Origin: Pandoraea anapnoica | GTDB lineage: Bacteria > Pseudomonadota > Gammaproteobacteria > Burkholderiales > Burkholderiaceae | Direction of reading: 5' to 3' | Assembly: GCF_902459765.1 (NCBI RefSeq) | Contig: NZ_CABPSP010000016.1 | Coordinates: 1 to 64,000, forward strand | DNA length: 64,000 bases | Part shown: one piece after another, positions 6,842-15,714 of the stretch | Layout of the letters: every line of letters starts with the position of its first letter | How positions within the stretch are numbered: the first letter of the stretch is position 1 | The notes under the pieces: generated by a model | The model's database searches: none | What the model saw: the letters and a program-made list of their open reading frames with translations, nothing else | What the model was told of the DNA's origin: nothing | Translations under genes and position numbers: made by a program

Positions 6842-8872
6842 TCATTCACGGGCCAGTGCATCCACCGGATCGAGACGTGCGGCACTGCGTGCCGGGAGCC
6901 AGCCACTGAGCATGCCGATGGCGCAGGCGCAAGCCACGGCTGCCGCAAACGTATTCGTCGAAAAGACCACCGAGACCTGCGGCACGAACGTCGCGACCAG
7001 CCAGCCGATGGCGTAAGACAGCACCACGCCGACCGCACCCCCCATCAGACAGACCAGTACGGCTTCGATGAGAAACTGTCGGAGGATGTCCTGACGGCGC
7101 GCGCCGATCGCGCGACGGATGCCGATCTCACGAGTGCGTTCCGTCACTGAGACCAGCATGATGTTCATCACGCCGATGCCACCGACCACGAGTGAGATGA
7201 GGGCGACGAACGAGAGCAGCAGCGTGAGCATCTGACTCGTGCGTGAGATGGACTTCACGATCGTGTCCATGTTGAACGTGAAGAAATCCTTCTTGCCGTG
7301 GGCGCGCGTGAGCAGGCGAATGATTCCGGCTTCGGCGGCGGCGGGCGGGTGCCCGTCGAGAATGCGGACCGTGATCGATTCCAGATGTTGCTGACCCGCG
7401 AGTCGGCTCGCGACCGTCGTCCACGGGACGTACACATTGAGCGAGCGGCTGACAAACATCGACGCGCGATCGCGCACAACACCGATCACGCGTAGCGGCA
7501 GCGAGCCCGCGAGCACGATTTGGCCGATAGGATCGCCGCCGTTAGGCAACAGCTTGCGAAGCGTGTTTTCACCGAGCAGGGCAACTTGTGCCTGACGCTC
7601 TACTTCGCTGGCGTCGAAGCTGCGTCCGCGGGCGAGTTTCAGACCGTTGGCGCGCATGAAGTCGGCGCTTTCACCGTGAACTTGCGCGTCCGTATCGATG
7701 CGACCGAAGCGCATGCGGGCCGTGCGCGGGCCGACTTGTGCCGTCACGCTGTCCGTGTAGGGCTGGGCGGCGAGCAGATCGGCGTCGCGGGGCAGGAGCG
7801 TACGAATCTCTGCGGCTTTGTCGTCGTTGAAGTCCTTGCCGCGCAGCACCGTGATCGTGTTCGGGGCGATGTTGCCGATATCGTCGAGTACGCGCCGTTT
7901 CGTCCCTTCGCCGATGGCTGACAGCGAGACGACCGAAGTGATGCCGATGACGATGCCGAGCATCGTGAGACCGGTGCGCAGACGGTGCGAGGCGAGTGCG
8001 TGCCATGCCATCGACAGGCTTTCCGCAAACGTCGGCCAGCCACTCATCCAGCGAGTCAACGAATTACCGCGCGACATTTCCGGCGCATCGGCTACGCGTG
8101 AGTCCACTGAGCTTTCGGGACCGGACGACACATTGGGCGTCTCGCGCGTCACCGATGCCTCGGCCGCGTGGAGTGTGTCGTTCATGCGATCGCACTTGAT
8201 GCGTCCGTCGGCGATTTCAATCACGCGTTGCGCCCATGCGGCGACGTTCGGATCGTGGGTGACGAGGATGATCGTGTGCCCGCGCGCGTGGAGTTCGCGC
8301 AGGATGTGCATCACTTCCAGTCCGCTGTGGCTGTCGAGTGCGCCGGTGGGTTCGTCGGCGAGGATGATGTCGCCGCCGTTCATGAGGGCGCGGGCAATAC
8401 TGACGCGCTGTTGCTGCCCGCCGGACATCTGCGAGGGCCGGTGCGAGAGATGCTTGCCGAGCCCGAGACGTTCGAGCAGCGCGGCGGAGCGCGAAGACCT
8501 TTGCGAGCGCGGGATACCGGCGTAGACGGCTGGCACTTCCACGTTGCCCTGCGCCGAGAGATGGCCCATCAGGTGGTAGCGCTGGAAGATGAAGCCGAAG
8601 TATTCGCGGCGCAGTTTTGCGAGCGCGTCGTCCGAGAGTGAGGCGACATCGTGCCCGTCGATTTCGTAGCGTCCCTGGGTGGCACGGTCGAGGCAGCCGA
8701 GCACGTTCATGAGCGTCGACTTACCCGAGCCGGACGGCCCCATGATCGCGACCATTTCACCGCGCTCGATGACGAGTTCGACGTCACGCAGGACCGTGAC
8801 GGCACCGTCACCCTCGCCGAAAGCGCGAGAGATGCCGGAGAGCCGCAGGAGCGGGGCGGAGGCGATCGTCAC
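6842..8872 (-). CDS. macB: MacB-like ABC transporter fusion of ATPase and permease
   Basis: This is a 676-residue inner-membrane ABC protein of the macrolide exporter/lipoprotein-release type (MacB, E. coli 648 residues). The N-terminal ATPase has Walker A GPSGSGKST (Lys51), signature MSGGQQQRVSIARAL and Walker B IILADEPTGALD. A linker of about 50 residues, rich in Ser/Glu, leads to the first membrane helix near residues 285-310, a large periplasmic domain, and three C-terminal helices of the FtsX type with TREIGIRRAIGARR between them. GTG start at 8872, overlapping the macA stop as GTGA. Works with MacA and a TolC-like channel to export macrolides, peptides or lipids; the actual substrate is unknown. 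Confidence 0.93.
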   Translation of the reverse strand: MTIASAPLLRLSGISRAFGEGDGAVTVLRDVELVIERGEMVAIMGPSGSGKSTLMNVLGCLDRATQGRYEIDGHDVASLSDDALAKLRREYFGFIFQRYHLMGHLSAQGNVEVPAVYAGIPRSQRSSRSAALLERLGLGKHLSHRPSQMSGGQQQRVSIARALMNGGDIILADEPTGALDSHSGLEVMHILRELHARGHTIILVTHDPNVAAWAQRVIEIADGRIKCDRMNDTLHAAEASVTRETPNVSSGPESSVDSRVADAPEMSRGNSLTRWMSGWPTFAESLSMAWHALASHRLRTGLTMLGIVIGITSVVSLSAIGEGTKRRVLDDIGNIAPNTITVLRGKDFNDDKAAEIRTLLPRDADLLAAQPYTDSVTAQVGPRTARMRFGRIDTDAQVHGESADFMRANGLKLARGRSFDASEVERQAQVALLGENTLRKLLPNGGDPIGQIVLAGSLPLRVIGVVRDRASMFVSRSLNVYVPWTTVASRLAGQQHLESITVRILDGHPPAAAEAGIIRLLTRAHGKKDFFTFNMDTIVKSISRTSQMLTLLLSFVALISLVVGGIGVMNIMLVSVTERTREIGIRRAIGARRQDILRQFLIEAVLVCLMGGAVGVVLSYAIGWLVATFVPQVSVVFSTNTFAAAVACACAIGMLSGWLPARSAARLDPVDALARE

Positions 8873-10035
8873 AGGAGCGTTCCTGCGTCGTTGCTACCGG
8901 ACGGCGGCGCGTCGGTCGGATCTGCGGTCACGACGCGGTCGCCTTCGGCGAGTCCGTCGAGGGCTTGCGCGGTGAGGCGGTTGTCGAGGCCGACCTTCAC
9001 CCAGCGTGGGTGGGCGACACCCTTGTCATCGAGCACGCGAACGCGATATCGGCCGTCGGCGCGCTTCTCACCGAGGGCGACGGAAGGAAACGTCAACGCA
9101 TTCGAGATACGAGCACTCACGATAGACACTTGCGCGGTCATATCCGGGCGGAGGACACCGGCTGGATTGGGCACATCGAAGAGCGCGTTAAAGAAGATCG
9201 CGTTATTGATCTTCTCGGGTGAGGGTTGGATGACGCGAAGCTTGCCTTCGTAGCGCTTTTCGGGAGCACCGAGGATCGTGAAGTAGACGGGAAGACCTGC
9301 GCGGATGCGTACGACATCGGCTTCGGAGACCTGAGCGCGAATCGTCATCATCGAGAGGTCGGCGACTTTCAGGATCGTCGGGATTTGATAGATCGCGGTG
9401 ACCGTTTGTCCTTCCTGGGTGGTGATGGCGGTGACCGTGCCGTTAATGGGCGCGGTAATACGCGTATAGGACAGATTCGTGCGTGCCTTATCGACTTTGA
9501 CCTTTTGTTGGCTTATCTGAGAGTCGAGTGAGGCGAGTTCGGCGGTGAGGGCATCGGCTTCCGTGCGTGCCTTCTCCAGGTCGCGGGGCGAGGTAGCGTC
9601 GTCGTGGGCGAGTTGTCGTTGACGGGCGAGTTCGCGAGCGGCTTGTGCGTGGCGAATGGCTTTGGCGCGTCGGTCGGCGGCGAGTGTGGTGAGTCCGGCG
9701 TTGGCTTCGCGCAGATCGTTATCGCTGGATGTCGGATCGATTTCAGCGAGCAGTTGCCCTTTCGAGACGGCATCGCCGAGCACCACCTTGAGAGAGCGAA
9801 GTTGCCCGTTGGCTTGCGAACCGACCTCGACTTGCTTAATGGGTTGCAGGACGCCCGTGGCGAGGACGGCGTCTTCGAGATCGGCGCGGGCGACCTTAGC
9901 GGAGAGATAGGCGGGCGGCGTGGGTTGGGGCCATTGCCAAGCAACGAGGGTTGCGAACAGGACGACGACGACTGCGCCGATCTTGCGACGTCGGGTAAAG
10001 CGAAAAGAGGAGAAGCGAGAAAAGAGGCGCGTCAT
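8869..10035 (-). CDS. macA: MacA-like periplasmic adaptor (HlyD/RND membrane fusion family)
   Basis: This is a 388-residue membrane fusion protein with one N-terminal membrane anchor (residues about 18-35), a biotinyl-lipoyl-like half motif around VGSQANGQLRSLKVVLGDAVSKGQLLAEID, a helical hairpin (about 100-160) and the second lipoyl half TRITAPINGTVTAITTQEGQTV. This matches MacA, which joins MacB to the outer membrane channel. Start at ATG 10035; an upstream in-frame TTG at 10098 is less likely. No ribosome binding site is obvious. Overlaps macB by four bases. Confidence 0.9.
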   Translation of the reverse strand: MTRLFSRFSSFRFTRRRKIGAVVVVLFATLVAWQWPQPTPPAYLSAKVARADLEDAVLATGVLQPIKQVEVGSQANGQLRSLKVVLGDAVSKGQLLAEIDPTSSDNDLREANAGLTTLAADRRAKAIRHAQAARELARQRQLAHDDATSPRDLEKARTEADALTAELASLDSQISQQKVKVDKARTNLSYTRITAPINGTVTAITTQEGQTVTAIYQIPTILKVADLSMMTIRAQVSEADVVRIRAGLPVYFTILGAPEKRYEGKLRVIQPSPEKINNAIFFNALFDVPNPAGVLRPDMTAQVSIVSARISNALTFPSVALGEKRADGRYRVRVLDDKGVAHPRWVKVGLDNRLTAQALDGLAEGDRVVTADPTDAPPSGSNDAGTLL

Positions 10036-10990
10036 CGATGGAAAGAAATGGCGAAAGCCGTCGCGGGGTGAAGCGAACGTGAGGGGGATGCTAAACAAAG
10101 GAGTGGGGACAAACTGTTTTCAGTTGTTGAGACTTTGTGAACAGAGATAACGGGAAAGAAAAAACAAAGAAAAGCGATCGAAGGAGACAAAAAGAAAGAA
10201 ACAAAAGAGGGGGGGAGAAAAGAGGGGGAAATGAAGTGATTGAAGCGCGCAGAGGGACTGAGAGCAAATGGGGTGGGTAGTGCGTGCAGAGGTACAGGAA
10301 AGGTGTGAGCGGCGTCACGTCCGTCCCGCAGCAGTTGCGGAGCACGTGCGGGGCGGATGTGGCGTCGCGATGGTGCTGGAGAAGAGCGGTGTCGACGGGA
10401 CCAAGTGCTTCGGTCAAGGAAGCGAGAAGCGGGCGGTATCGGTTGAGGCACTGAGTGCATCGAGGGAGACGGACCGGGGCCCCTTTCTGCAGCGAGTTGG
10501 GTTTATGTCTGAGCGGCGGAAAGGGGCCCCGGTCCGTTAGGGGGAGGGTGTTAGGGGGGAATGTGGAGAGAAGGAAAGGGGGAGGAGCGGGTTGTGGTTT
10601 TGGTGTGGGAAAGGGCTTGAGCGCCTTATTCCGTAAGGGCGAGAGGGGTATCGGGGGAGCTGAGGACGTGGTGACGGAATGTCTGCACAGTGTGAAGATT
10701 GTGAGTCGTCGTCGGGGGGGCGGCGTCGATCCGCGGGGAGTCATGCGAGGTGGCCGAAGCGATGTGGGGTCACTAAATTGGCTATAATTTCGTCTTAAAT
10801 CGCTTAACGTCGACGAAATATCGATTCTCGAGCCTTCGGTGCCGTCATAAGGTCCTGAGATGGCCTCAGTCAACCTTACCAATCCTTTCTGAAATAAGGA
10901 TTGGACGCCATTCTGTTGGATGCTTCGGTCAACGCTTCGCTGGACGGGCGCGCAAACTGCGGTGTATCTCGTCACGCAGAGGTACAAAGC
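10036..10990. other. Purine-rich non-coding gap between macA and a regulator operon
   Basis: About 950 bases without a convincing gene. From about 10136 to 10240 the plus strand is almost pure A/G, including runs of up to seven G. From 10240 to 10760 it is G-rich and contains a 19-bp inverted repeat (10469-10537) and closely spaced G runs at 10540-10544, 10546-10548, 10554-10559 and 10578-10582 (quadruplex-like). A good -10 box TATAAT lies at 10783-10788 without a clear -35, and a 9-bp hairpin lies at 10879-10904. Open frames here on both strands are compositional and look spurious. A non-coding RNA is possible but not shown. Confidence 0.5.
10469..10537. repeat. 19-bp perfect inverted repeat with 31-base loop
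   Basis: Arms at 10469-10487 and 10519-10537 are exact reverse complements and include the self-complementary core GGGGCCCC. No T run follows on either strand, so it does not look like an intrinsic terminator. Confidence 0.8.
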
Positions 10991-11212
10991 ATGGCCATTA
11001 CCATTGGTTCGCCGGACGCGGCGGTGCATCGTGCCTGGCGCTTGCCGGGACAAGGGGCGGCTTCGACGGTCGGCACACACCGTGCGGCGTCGGGAGCAGA
11101 TCGATATGCCAACGCGCTGCGGGCGCTCTCCAGTACGCCGGAGCCCGTGTCCGTCACGCAAGACGATGCAGTGAAACTGTCGCAAAACGCGACGGCATCG
11201 CGCGCAACCTAA
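10991..11212 (+). CDS. Small hypothetical protein ahead of the response regulator
   Basis: A possible 73-residue protein beginning at ATG 10991 with AGAGG about eight bases upstream and ending 17 bases before the response regulator start. It is rich in Ala, Ser and Thr, has no membrane segment or signal peptide and resembles nothing I recognise. Its position suggests that it would be the first gene of the two-component operon. It could instead be untranslated leader. Confidence 0.4.
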   Translation: MAITIGSPDAAVHRAWRLPGQGAASTVGTHRAASGADRYANALRALSSTPEPVSVTQDDAVKLSQNATASRAT

Positions 11213-11229
11213 TTTACCGAGAAATATTC

Positions 11230-12087
11230 ATGAGTCTGCATGTTCTTCTGGTCGATGACGATCCCGTCGTTCGCGACCTATTGCGCGAATTGCTGCACGC
11301 CAATGGCATGCAGGTCTCGGTGCTTCACAACGGCGCGTCGTTGCTGCGCCGGTTAGAGCTCGAACGACCGTCCGTCATTTTGCTCGACATCATGATGCCG
11401 GAGCGCGACGGCCTGCGTGCATTGCAGGACTTGCGTGCGGCGGGCGAGGATATCCCCGTCATCATGTTGTCGGCGCGTGGCGGCCCGCTCGATCGCGCGC
11501 TGGGCCTTGAACTGGGTGCCGACGATTACCTTGCCAAGCCGTTCGACCCGCGCGAGTTGCTGGCGCGGATCCACGCGGTGCTGCGCCGCCGCGGCCCGGT
11601 CGTGGCCAGCGCGCCGGACGCCCGTGCACCGTACCGATTCGGCCCGTTCGAGCTGGATTACACGCTGCGTACCCTCCAGCGAGAGGGCGAGCGCCTGCCG
11701 CTGCGTGATACCGAATTCGCGATGCTCAAGGCGTTCACCCAGCATCCCATGCAGGTGCTGCCTCGCGTCAAACTGCACGCCATGCTGTATGGCGACGGTA
11801 TTGCTTTTCGCGACCGTAGCCTCGATGTGCCTGTGTGGCGCCTGCGTCGCCTCATCGAAACCGACCCGTCGGAGCCGCGCTACATCCAGACCATCCGTGG
11901 CAAAGGCTACGTGTTCGTGCCGGGCGGCGAGCTGACCGAGGGCGCGACGTCCGAGGCCCGCGAGCGCGCTGACGGAATGGGCGACGCCGGTGATATCGGC
12001 AGTGTCGGCGACGACGGTATGTCGCTGGCTACCACGGCTTCGGCAGGCAAGCGCACGGTGCGCGGCTGGCGGGAGTCCGCTGCGTGA
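11230..12087 (+). CDS. OmpR-family response regulator
   Basis: This is a 285-residue DNA-binding response regulator. The receiver domain (1-120) has the acidic pocket Asp9-Asp11, phosphoacceptor Asp53 in LLDIMMPERDG, Ser81 in the switch position and Lys103 in LAKPF. A winged-helix domain follows (about 130-230) with RDTEFAMLKAF and YIQTIRGKGYVF. After it comes a 45-55 residue Gly/Asp/Ala-rich tail, absent from typical OmpR proteins of about 240 residues. The stop overlaps the kinase start as GTGA, so the two form one unit. Target genes are not evident; divergent macAB is the nearest candidate. Confidence 0.92.
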   Translation: MSLHVLLVDDDPVVRDLLRELLHANGMQVSVLHNGASLLRRLELERPSVILLDIMMPERDGLRALQDLRAAGEDIPVIMLSARGGPLDRALGLELGADDYLAKPFDPRELLARIHAVLRRRGPVVASAPDARAPYRFGPFELDYTLRTLQREGERLPLRDTEFAMLKAFTQHPMQVLPRVKLHAMLYGDGIAFRDRSLDVPVWRLRRLIETDPSEPRYIQTIRGKGYVFVPGGELTEGATSEARERADGMGDAGDIGSVGDDGMSLATTASAGKRTVRGWRESAA

Positions 12088-13421
12088 ATTTGCGTTGGTT
12101 GCTGCGCGACTCCCTGTTCGCGCGCATGGCTTGGCTGGGCATTGCCGTCTTGCTGGTGATGCATCTCGTGTGGAGCGCGCTGGTGTTCTACCAGCGCCCG
12201 CGTCAGCAAGTCGACGGCTTCGCCCGAGGCTTGTTGGTGGCCATTCAAAGCGTCGATCAGCGGGCTGTCGATCCTGGCAGCCTCGCGCCGCCGCATGCCG
12301 TACGTCGCGTCCCTGTGGCGCAAACGCCGACGTTCACCAACGAAGTCGACGACGAGCGCGGTACGCGTCTTCGTCACGAACTGCTCTCGCGTCTGCCGCC
12401 AGGCACCCAACTCCATATCGTCAACGAACGCAAACGCAGCAACATCTGGGTGCTGCTGCCGCAGCGTGATGAGTGGATCGTCATCGGACTCGATCTTCCG
12501 CCGATGCCCCCGTTCGTGCGCGAGACCGTTGGTATTCTTATCGGTGCCGTGCTGCTCGCGCTGCTGGTCGCGTGGCAGATGCAGCGCCCCATTGCCCGGC
12601 TTGCGCATGCGGCCCGGGTGATCGCTCGCGGGCGGCGTCCCGCATTGTTGCCCGAGCAAGGACCGCACGAGCTGCGTGACCTGACCCACGCGTTCAACGA
12701 GATGGCCAAGCGGCTGGCTGAAGCCGAAGACAATCAGGCCATCATGCTCGCGGGCATCGCTCACGATCTCAAATCGCCGCTCACGCGTTTGCGCCTGCGC
12801 GCCGATCTCATCGACAGTGAGCATTCACGCGATGGCTTCGTGCGCGACATCGCGTCCATCGACCACATCGTTCAGCAATTCCTCGCCTATGCGAGAGACG
12901 AAGCGGACACCAGCCCGATGATCGGCGTCGATGCGTTCCTGCGCGAGCAGTTTCCGGCAGACGAAGAAACCTCCGATTCCGCCTCTGTCACCAGCCCCAT
13001 CGAGCGCACCACCGAAGCGACCGATGATGCCTCGCTATTCGTCAGCAACTTGCGCGCAGGGCCTGAATTCATGCTGCCGCGCACGCTGCTCGACCGGGTG
13101 ATGTCGAACCTCGTCGACAACGCGCTGGAGCACGGTGAGCCCCCCGTGCGTTTGGCGACGTGGCGCGACGAGGCGACGGGACACATCGAAATCAGCGATT
13201 GCGGCAAGGGCATTCCGGACGATCAGGTGGCGCTCGCCATGCGCCCGTTCGTGCGGCTCGATGCCTCGCGCGGTGGCGAAGGCCACTGCGGTCTCGGGCT
13301 GTCGCTCGTCGTGCGGCTCGTGGAAGGGCTGGGCGGCGCGGTGCGTCTCGACCGATCGCCCAGCGGAGGATTGCGTGTGACGCTCAAACTGCCGATGTTC
13401 AGTAAATCTCCGGCACGATGA
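12084..13421 (+). CDS. EnvZ-like sensor histidine kinase
   Basis: This is a 445-residue inner membrane kinase and partner of the upstream regulator. It has an N-terminal helix (about 14-36), a periplasmic domain to about 140, a second helix (145-165) and a HAMP region. The dimerisation/phosphoacceptor box is AGIAHDLKSPLTRLRLRADLI with His227. The ATPase part has NLVDNALEHG (N box), DCGKGIPDD (G1) and GHCGLGLSLV (G2). A segment between about 285 and 320 is rich in Ser/Thr/Glu and looks like an insertion. GTG start at 12084. The 3' end overlaps convergent ppk2 by 23 bases. Confidence 0.92.
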   Translation: MNLRWLLRDSLFARMAWLGIAVLLVMHLVWSALVFYQRPRQQVDGFARGLLVAIQSVDQRAVDPGSLAPPHAVRRVPVAQTPTFTNEVDDERGTRLRHELLSRLPPGTQLHIVNERKRSNIWVLLPQRDEWIVIGLDLPPMPPFVRETVGILIGAVLLALLVAWQMQRPIARLAHAARVIARGRRPALLPEQGPHELRDLTHAFNEMAKRLAEAEDNQAIMLAGIAHDLKSPLTRLRLRADLIDSEHSRDGFVRDIASIDHIVQQFLAYARDEADTSPMIGVDAFLREQFPADEETSDSASVTSPIERTTEATDDASLFVSNLRAGPEFMLPRTLLDRVMSNLVDNALEHGEPPVRLATWRDEATGHIEISDCGKGIPDDQVALAMRPFVRLDASRGGEGHCGLGLSLVVRLVEGLGGAVRLDRSPSGGLRVTLKLPMFSKSPAR

Positions 13422-14319
13422 TTTCCGACGGCACAGGGTGACGCATGTAGCTTTCGCTACGGGCGCGCTCGGGTAGCACCACCTGCGAGCGCTCCACGTC
13501 GTGATACGGCACCTGGTTGAGCAGGTGATGAATGCAGTTCAGACGCGCGCGCTTCTTGTCGTCGGCCTGCACCACCCACCACGGCGCTTCCGGAATGTGC
13601 GTGCGCTCGAGCATCACTTCTTTCGCGACCGTGTACTTTTCCCAGCGCGTGCGGCTCTCCAGATCCATCGGGCTCAACTTCCACTGCTTGAGCGGATCCT
13701 GAATGCGGGCCATAAAGCGCGCTTCCTGCTCCTCGTCCGAAATCGAGAACCAGTATTTGACGATCTGGATGCCGCTGCGCACCAGCATTTTCTCGAACTC
13801 CGGCACCGAACGGAAGAACTCCTCGTACTCGTTCTCCGTGCAAAAGCCCATCACATGCTCGACACCGGCGCGGTTGTACCAGCTACGGTCGAACAGCACG
13901 ATCTCGCCGGCGGCCGGCAGATGCTGGACATAACGCTGGAAATACCACTGCGTGCGTTCGCGATCGTTGGGCGCGGGCAGTGCAGCTACACGGCACACGC
14001 GAGGGTTCAGACGCTGCGTGATGCGCTTGATCGCGCCGCCCTTGCCTGCGGCGTCGCGGCCTTCGAAGATCACCACGAGACGGTGACGGCTGCGGATCAC
14101 CCAATCCTGCAACTTCACCAGCTCGCCCTGAAGGCGGAACAGCTCGCGAAAATAGTGCAGACGGTCGTCGCGCGCCTCCGCGCTCAGATCGTTCAGGCCG
14201 GGCAGACGCAGATCGTCGATTTCCATCTCGATCTCTTCGTCGTAACTGTCGATCAGGTCATCTTGGAGACGACGCGCAAGCATTGCGTCGTGGTCGGCGT
14301 CGGAATCGAATTTAGTCAT
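13399..14319 (-). CDS. ppk2: Polyphosphate kinase 2 (PPK2 family)
   Basis: This is a 306-residue cytosolic kinase that moves phosphate between polyphosphate and nucleotides. Walker A is EGRDAAGKGGAIKR (Lys93), the Walker B/lid region is VLFDRSWYNRAGVEHVMGFC (Asp144), and the conserved ISDEEQEARFMARIQDPLKQWKLSPMDLESR block follows. The length fits single-domain class I PPK2. Class I enzymes mainly make GTP/ATP from GDP/ADP and polyphosphate, but the nucleotide preference cannot be read here. It is a lone gene, convergent with the sensor kinase, and no ppk1 or ppx is present in the window. Confidence 0.93.
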   Translation of the reverse strand: MTKFDSDADHDAMLARRLQDDLIDSYDEEIEMEIDDLRLPGLNDLSAEARDDRLHYFRELFRLQGELVKLQDWVIRSRHRLVVIFEGRDAAGKGGAIKRITQRLNPRVCRVAALPAPNDRERTQWYFQRYVQHLPAAGEIVLFDRSWYNRAGVEHVMGFCTENEYEEFFRSVPEFEKMLVRSGIQIVKYWFSISDEEQEARFMARIQDPLKQWKLSPMDLESRTRWEKYTVAKEVMLERTHIPEAPWWVVQADDKKRARLNCIHHLLNQVPYHDVERSQVVLPERARSESYMRHPVPSEIIVPEIY

Positions 14320-14637
14320 GGCGACGATCTCTTACGGCCAATAAACACAAAAGGCACCCCGTATTGTCCGGGGGATGGCGAACGGACAAAATACGCGCCC
14401 GATGATGCGTTTCAGTATGCGACGATTTTATGACACCAGCATGGCGTTGACGAATGCTATGTGACGTAGTTCCCGCGTGCGCCCCGCCCGACGGTGCTGC
14501 CACCGTATTCAGTAGGTTTCGCGAGTACGCCGAAATTGTCACAAAAATGAAATATGACATTGTCATGATGGCAAGCCCCACCGTGCTGCGGTGCGGTTCA
14601 CGTCCGTCCCCCACGCCTCGCCACAGATACCGCGCGC
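14320..14637. promoter_or_regulatory. Divergent promoter region of ppk2 and the ZntB-like gene, with palindromes
   Basis: 318 bases, more AT-rich than its surroundings. It contains a 13-base palindrome ATGACATTGTCAT (14554-14566) and a related half-site TTGTCA at 14536-14541, about 70-100 bases ahead of the ZntB-like start, and a 7-bp inverted repeat TTGTCCG/CGGACAA (14364-14389) closer to ppk2. These are candidate operators. No clear promoter hexamers were found. Confidence 0.4.
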
Positions 14638-15654
14638 ATGTTCGCCGAATTAGCTCACAACGCATATGGCTGCGATCAGGCTGGCCTGATCTACGGCTAT
14701 CGTTTCACCGATGGCGCGCCGCCGCAACCGGTCGATTCGACCGAGGCGCTGGCGTGGCTAGCGAAGGGCGAGCGGGCCGACGGCTTCCTCTGGCTGCATT
14801 TCAACTTCGCGCACGCCGCGTGCGAGAAGTGGCTCAAGCAGCAGATGCACCTGCCCGAAGAGTTCTACGAGAGCCTGAGCGAAGGATCGCGCTCCACGCG
14901 CATCGAACATTCTGACGATTGGCTGCTAGCCGTCATCAACGACGTGATTTTCGCGTTCGACATCGCGCAGTCCGAGATTTCGACGCTGCGTGTGGCGGCC
15001 AACGCCCGCCTGCTTGTGACCGGACGCGTAAAACCGCTGCGCTCCATCGACAAGCTGCGCGCGTCCGTCAAACGTGGCGACGCTTTCCGCTCGCCGCTCG
15101 CTTTGCTAGTGCACCTGCTACGCGATCAGGCGGACGTGCTTGAGCGCATCGTGCGCGAGACGAGCCGCCGCGTGGACACCGTCGAAGACCGCCTCTTGCA
15201 GCAGCGTATCGAGAGCAACCGAGCCGACCTCGGGTCGTTGCGCCGGGTGCTCGTGCGCCTGCAACGTCTGCTCGCACCGGAGCCGGCGGCGCTCTTTCGT
15301 CTGTTGAGTCGCCCGCCGATATGGGGCCACGCCGACGACGTTCAGGAATTCCGTCAGGCAACCGAGGAATTTGCCGTCGTCCTCAACGACTTGTCGGCGT
15401 TGCTGGAGCGCATCAAGTTGCTTCAGGAAGAAATTGCGGCAATGGTCAGCGAGCGCACCGACCGCACCATTTACACGCTGACGGTCGTGACCGTACTCGC
15501 GTTGCCCATCAACATCGTGGCGGGTTTTTTCGGGATGAACGTCGGCGGCATTCCGCTCGCGGATCATCCGCATGGCTTCTGGGTGCTCGTTTTTATCGTC
15601 GCGACAGGCACTGCGGCCGCTGGCTGGTGGGCGTTCCGGCGGCGGCCGGACTGA
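14638..15654 (+). CDS. zntB: ZntB-like CorA-family metal ion transporter
   Basis: This is a 338-residue pentameric-type channel of the CorA superfamily. A cytoplasmic N-terminal funnel (to about 275) is rich in Arg and Glu, with the long helix TVEDRLLQQRIESNRADLGSLRRVLVRLQRLL. Two C-terminal membrane helices (about 283-302 and 312-332) flank the pore signature GMN (residues 299-301), here followed by VGGIP as in ZntB rather than the MgtE/CorA-type acidic loop. ZntB moves zinc across the inner membrane, with direction debated. Its start at 14638 lacks a strong ribosome binding site. Symbol by family resemblance. Confidence 0.83.
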   Translation: MFAELAHNAYGCDQAGLIYGYRFTDGAPPQPVDSTEALAWLAKGERADGFLWLHFNFAHAACEKWLKQQMHLPEEFYESLSEGSRSTRIEHSDDWLLAVINDVIFAFDIAQSEISTLRVAANARLLVTGRVKPLRSIDKLRASVKRGDAFRSPLALLVHLLRDQADVLERIVRETSRRVDTVEDRLLQQRIESNRADLGSLRRVLVRLQRLLAPEPAALFRLLSRPPIWGHADDVQEFRQATEEFAVVLNDLSALLERIKLLQEEIAAMVSERTDRTIYTLTVVTVLALPINIVAGFFGMNVGGIPLADHPHGFWVLVFIVATGTAAAGWWAFRRRPD

Positions 15655-15714
15655 GGTCCAGACCGCCGCTGCCCGAAGGGATGGGGGACTCCGGGGACTA
15701 ATTGCACTGTCGCA

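Noticed and set aside
6741-6845. Upstream start at 6845 for the MacAB-linked outer membrane gene, overlapping macB as ATGA
   Set aside because: It would put the terminator hairpin inside the coding region and 65 residues before the lipid cysteine.
10091-11185. A 364-codon minus-strand frame across the purine-rich gap
   Set aside because: The product is Pro/Leu/Phe/Ser-rich low-complexity sequence produced by the polypyrimidine strand; no start signal and no resemblance to known proteins.
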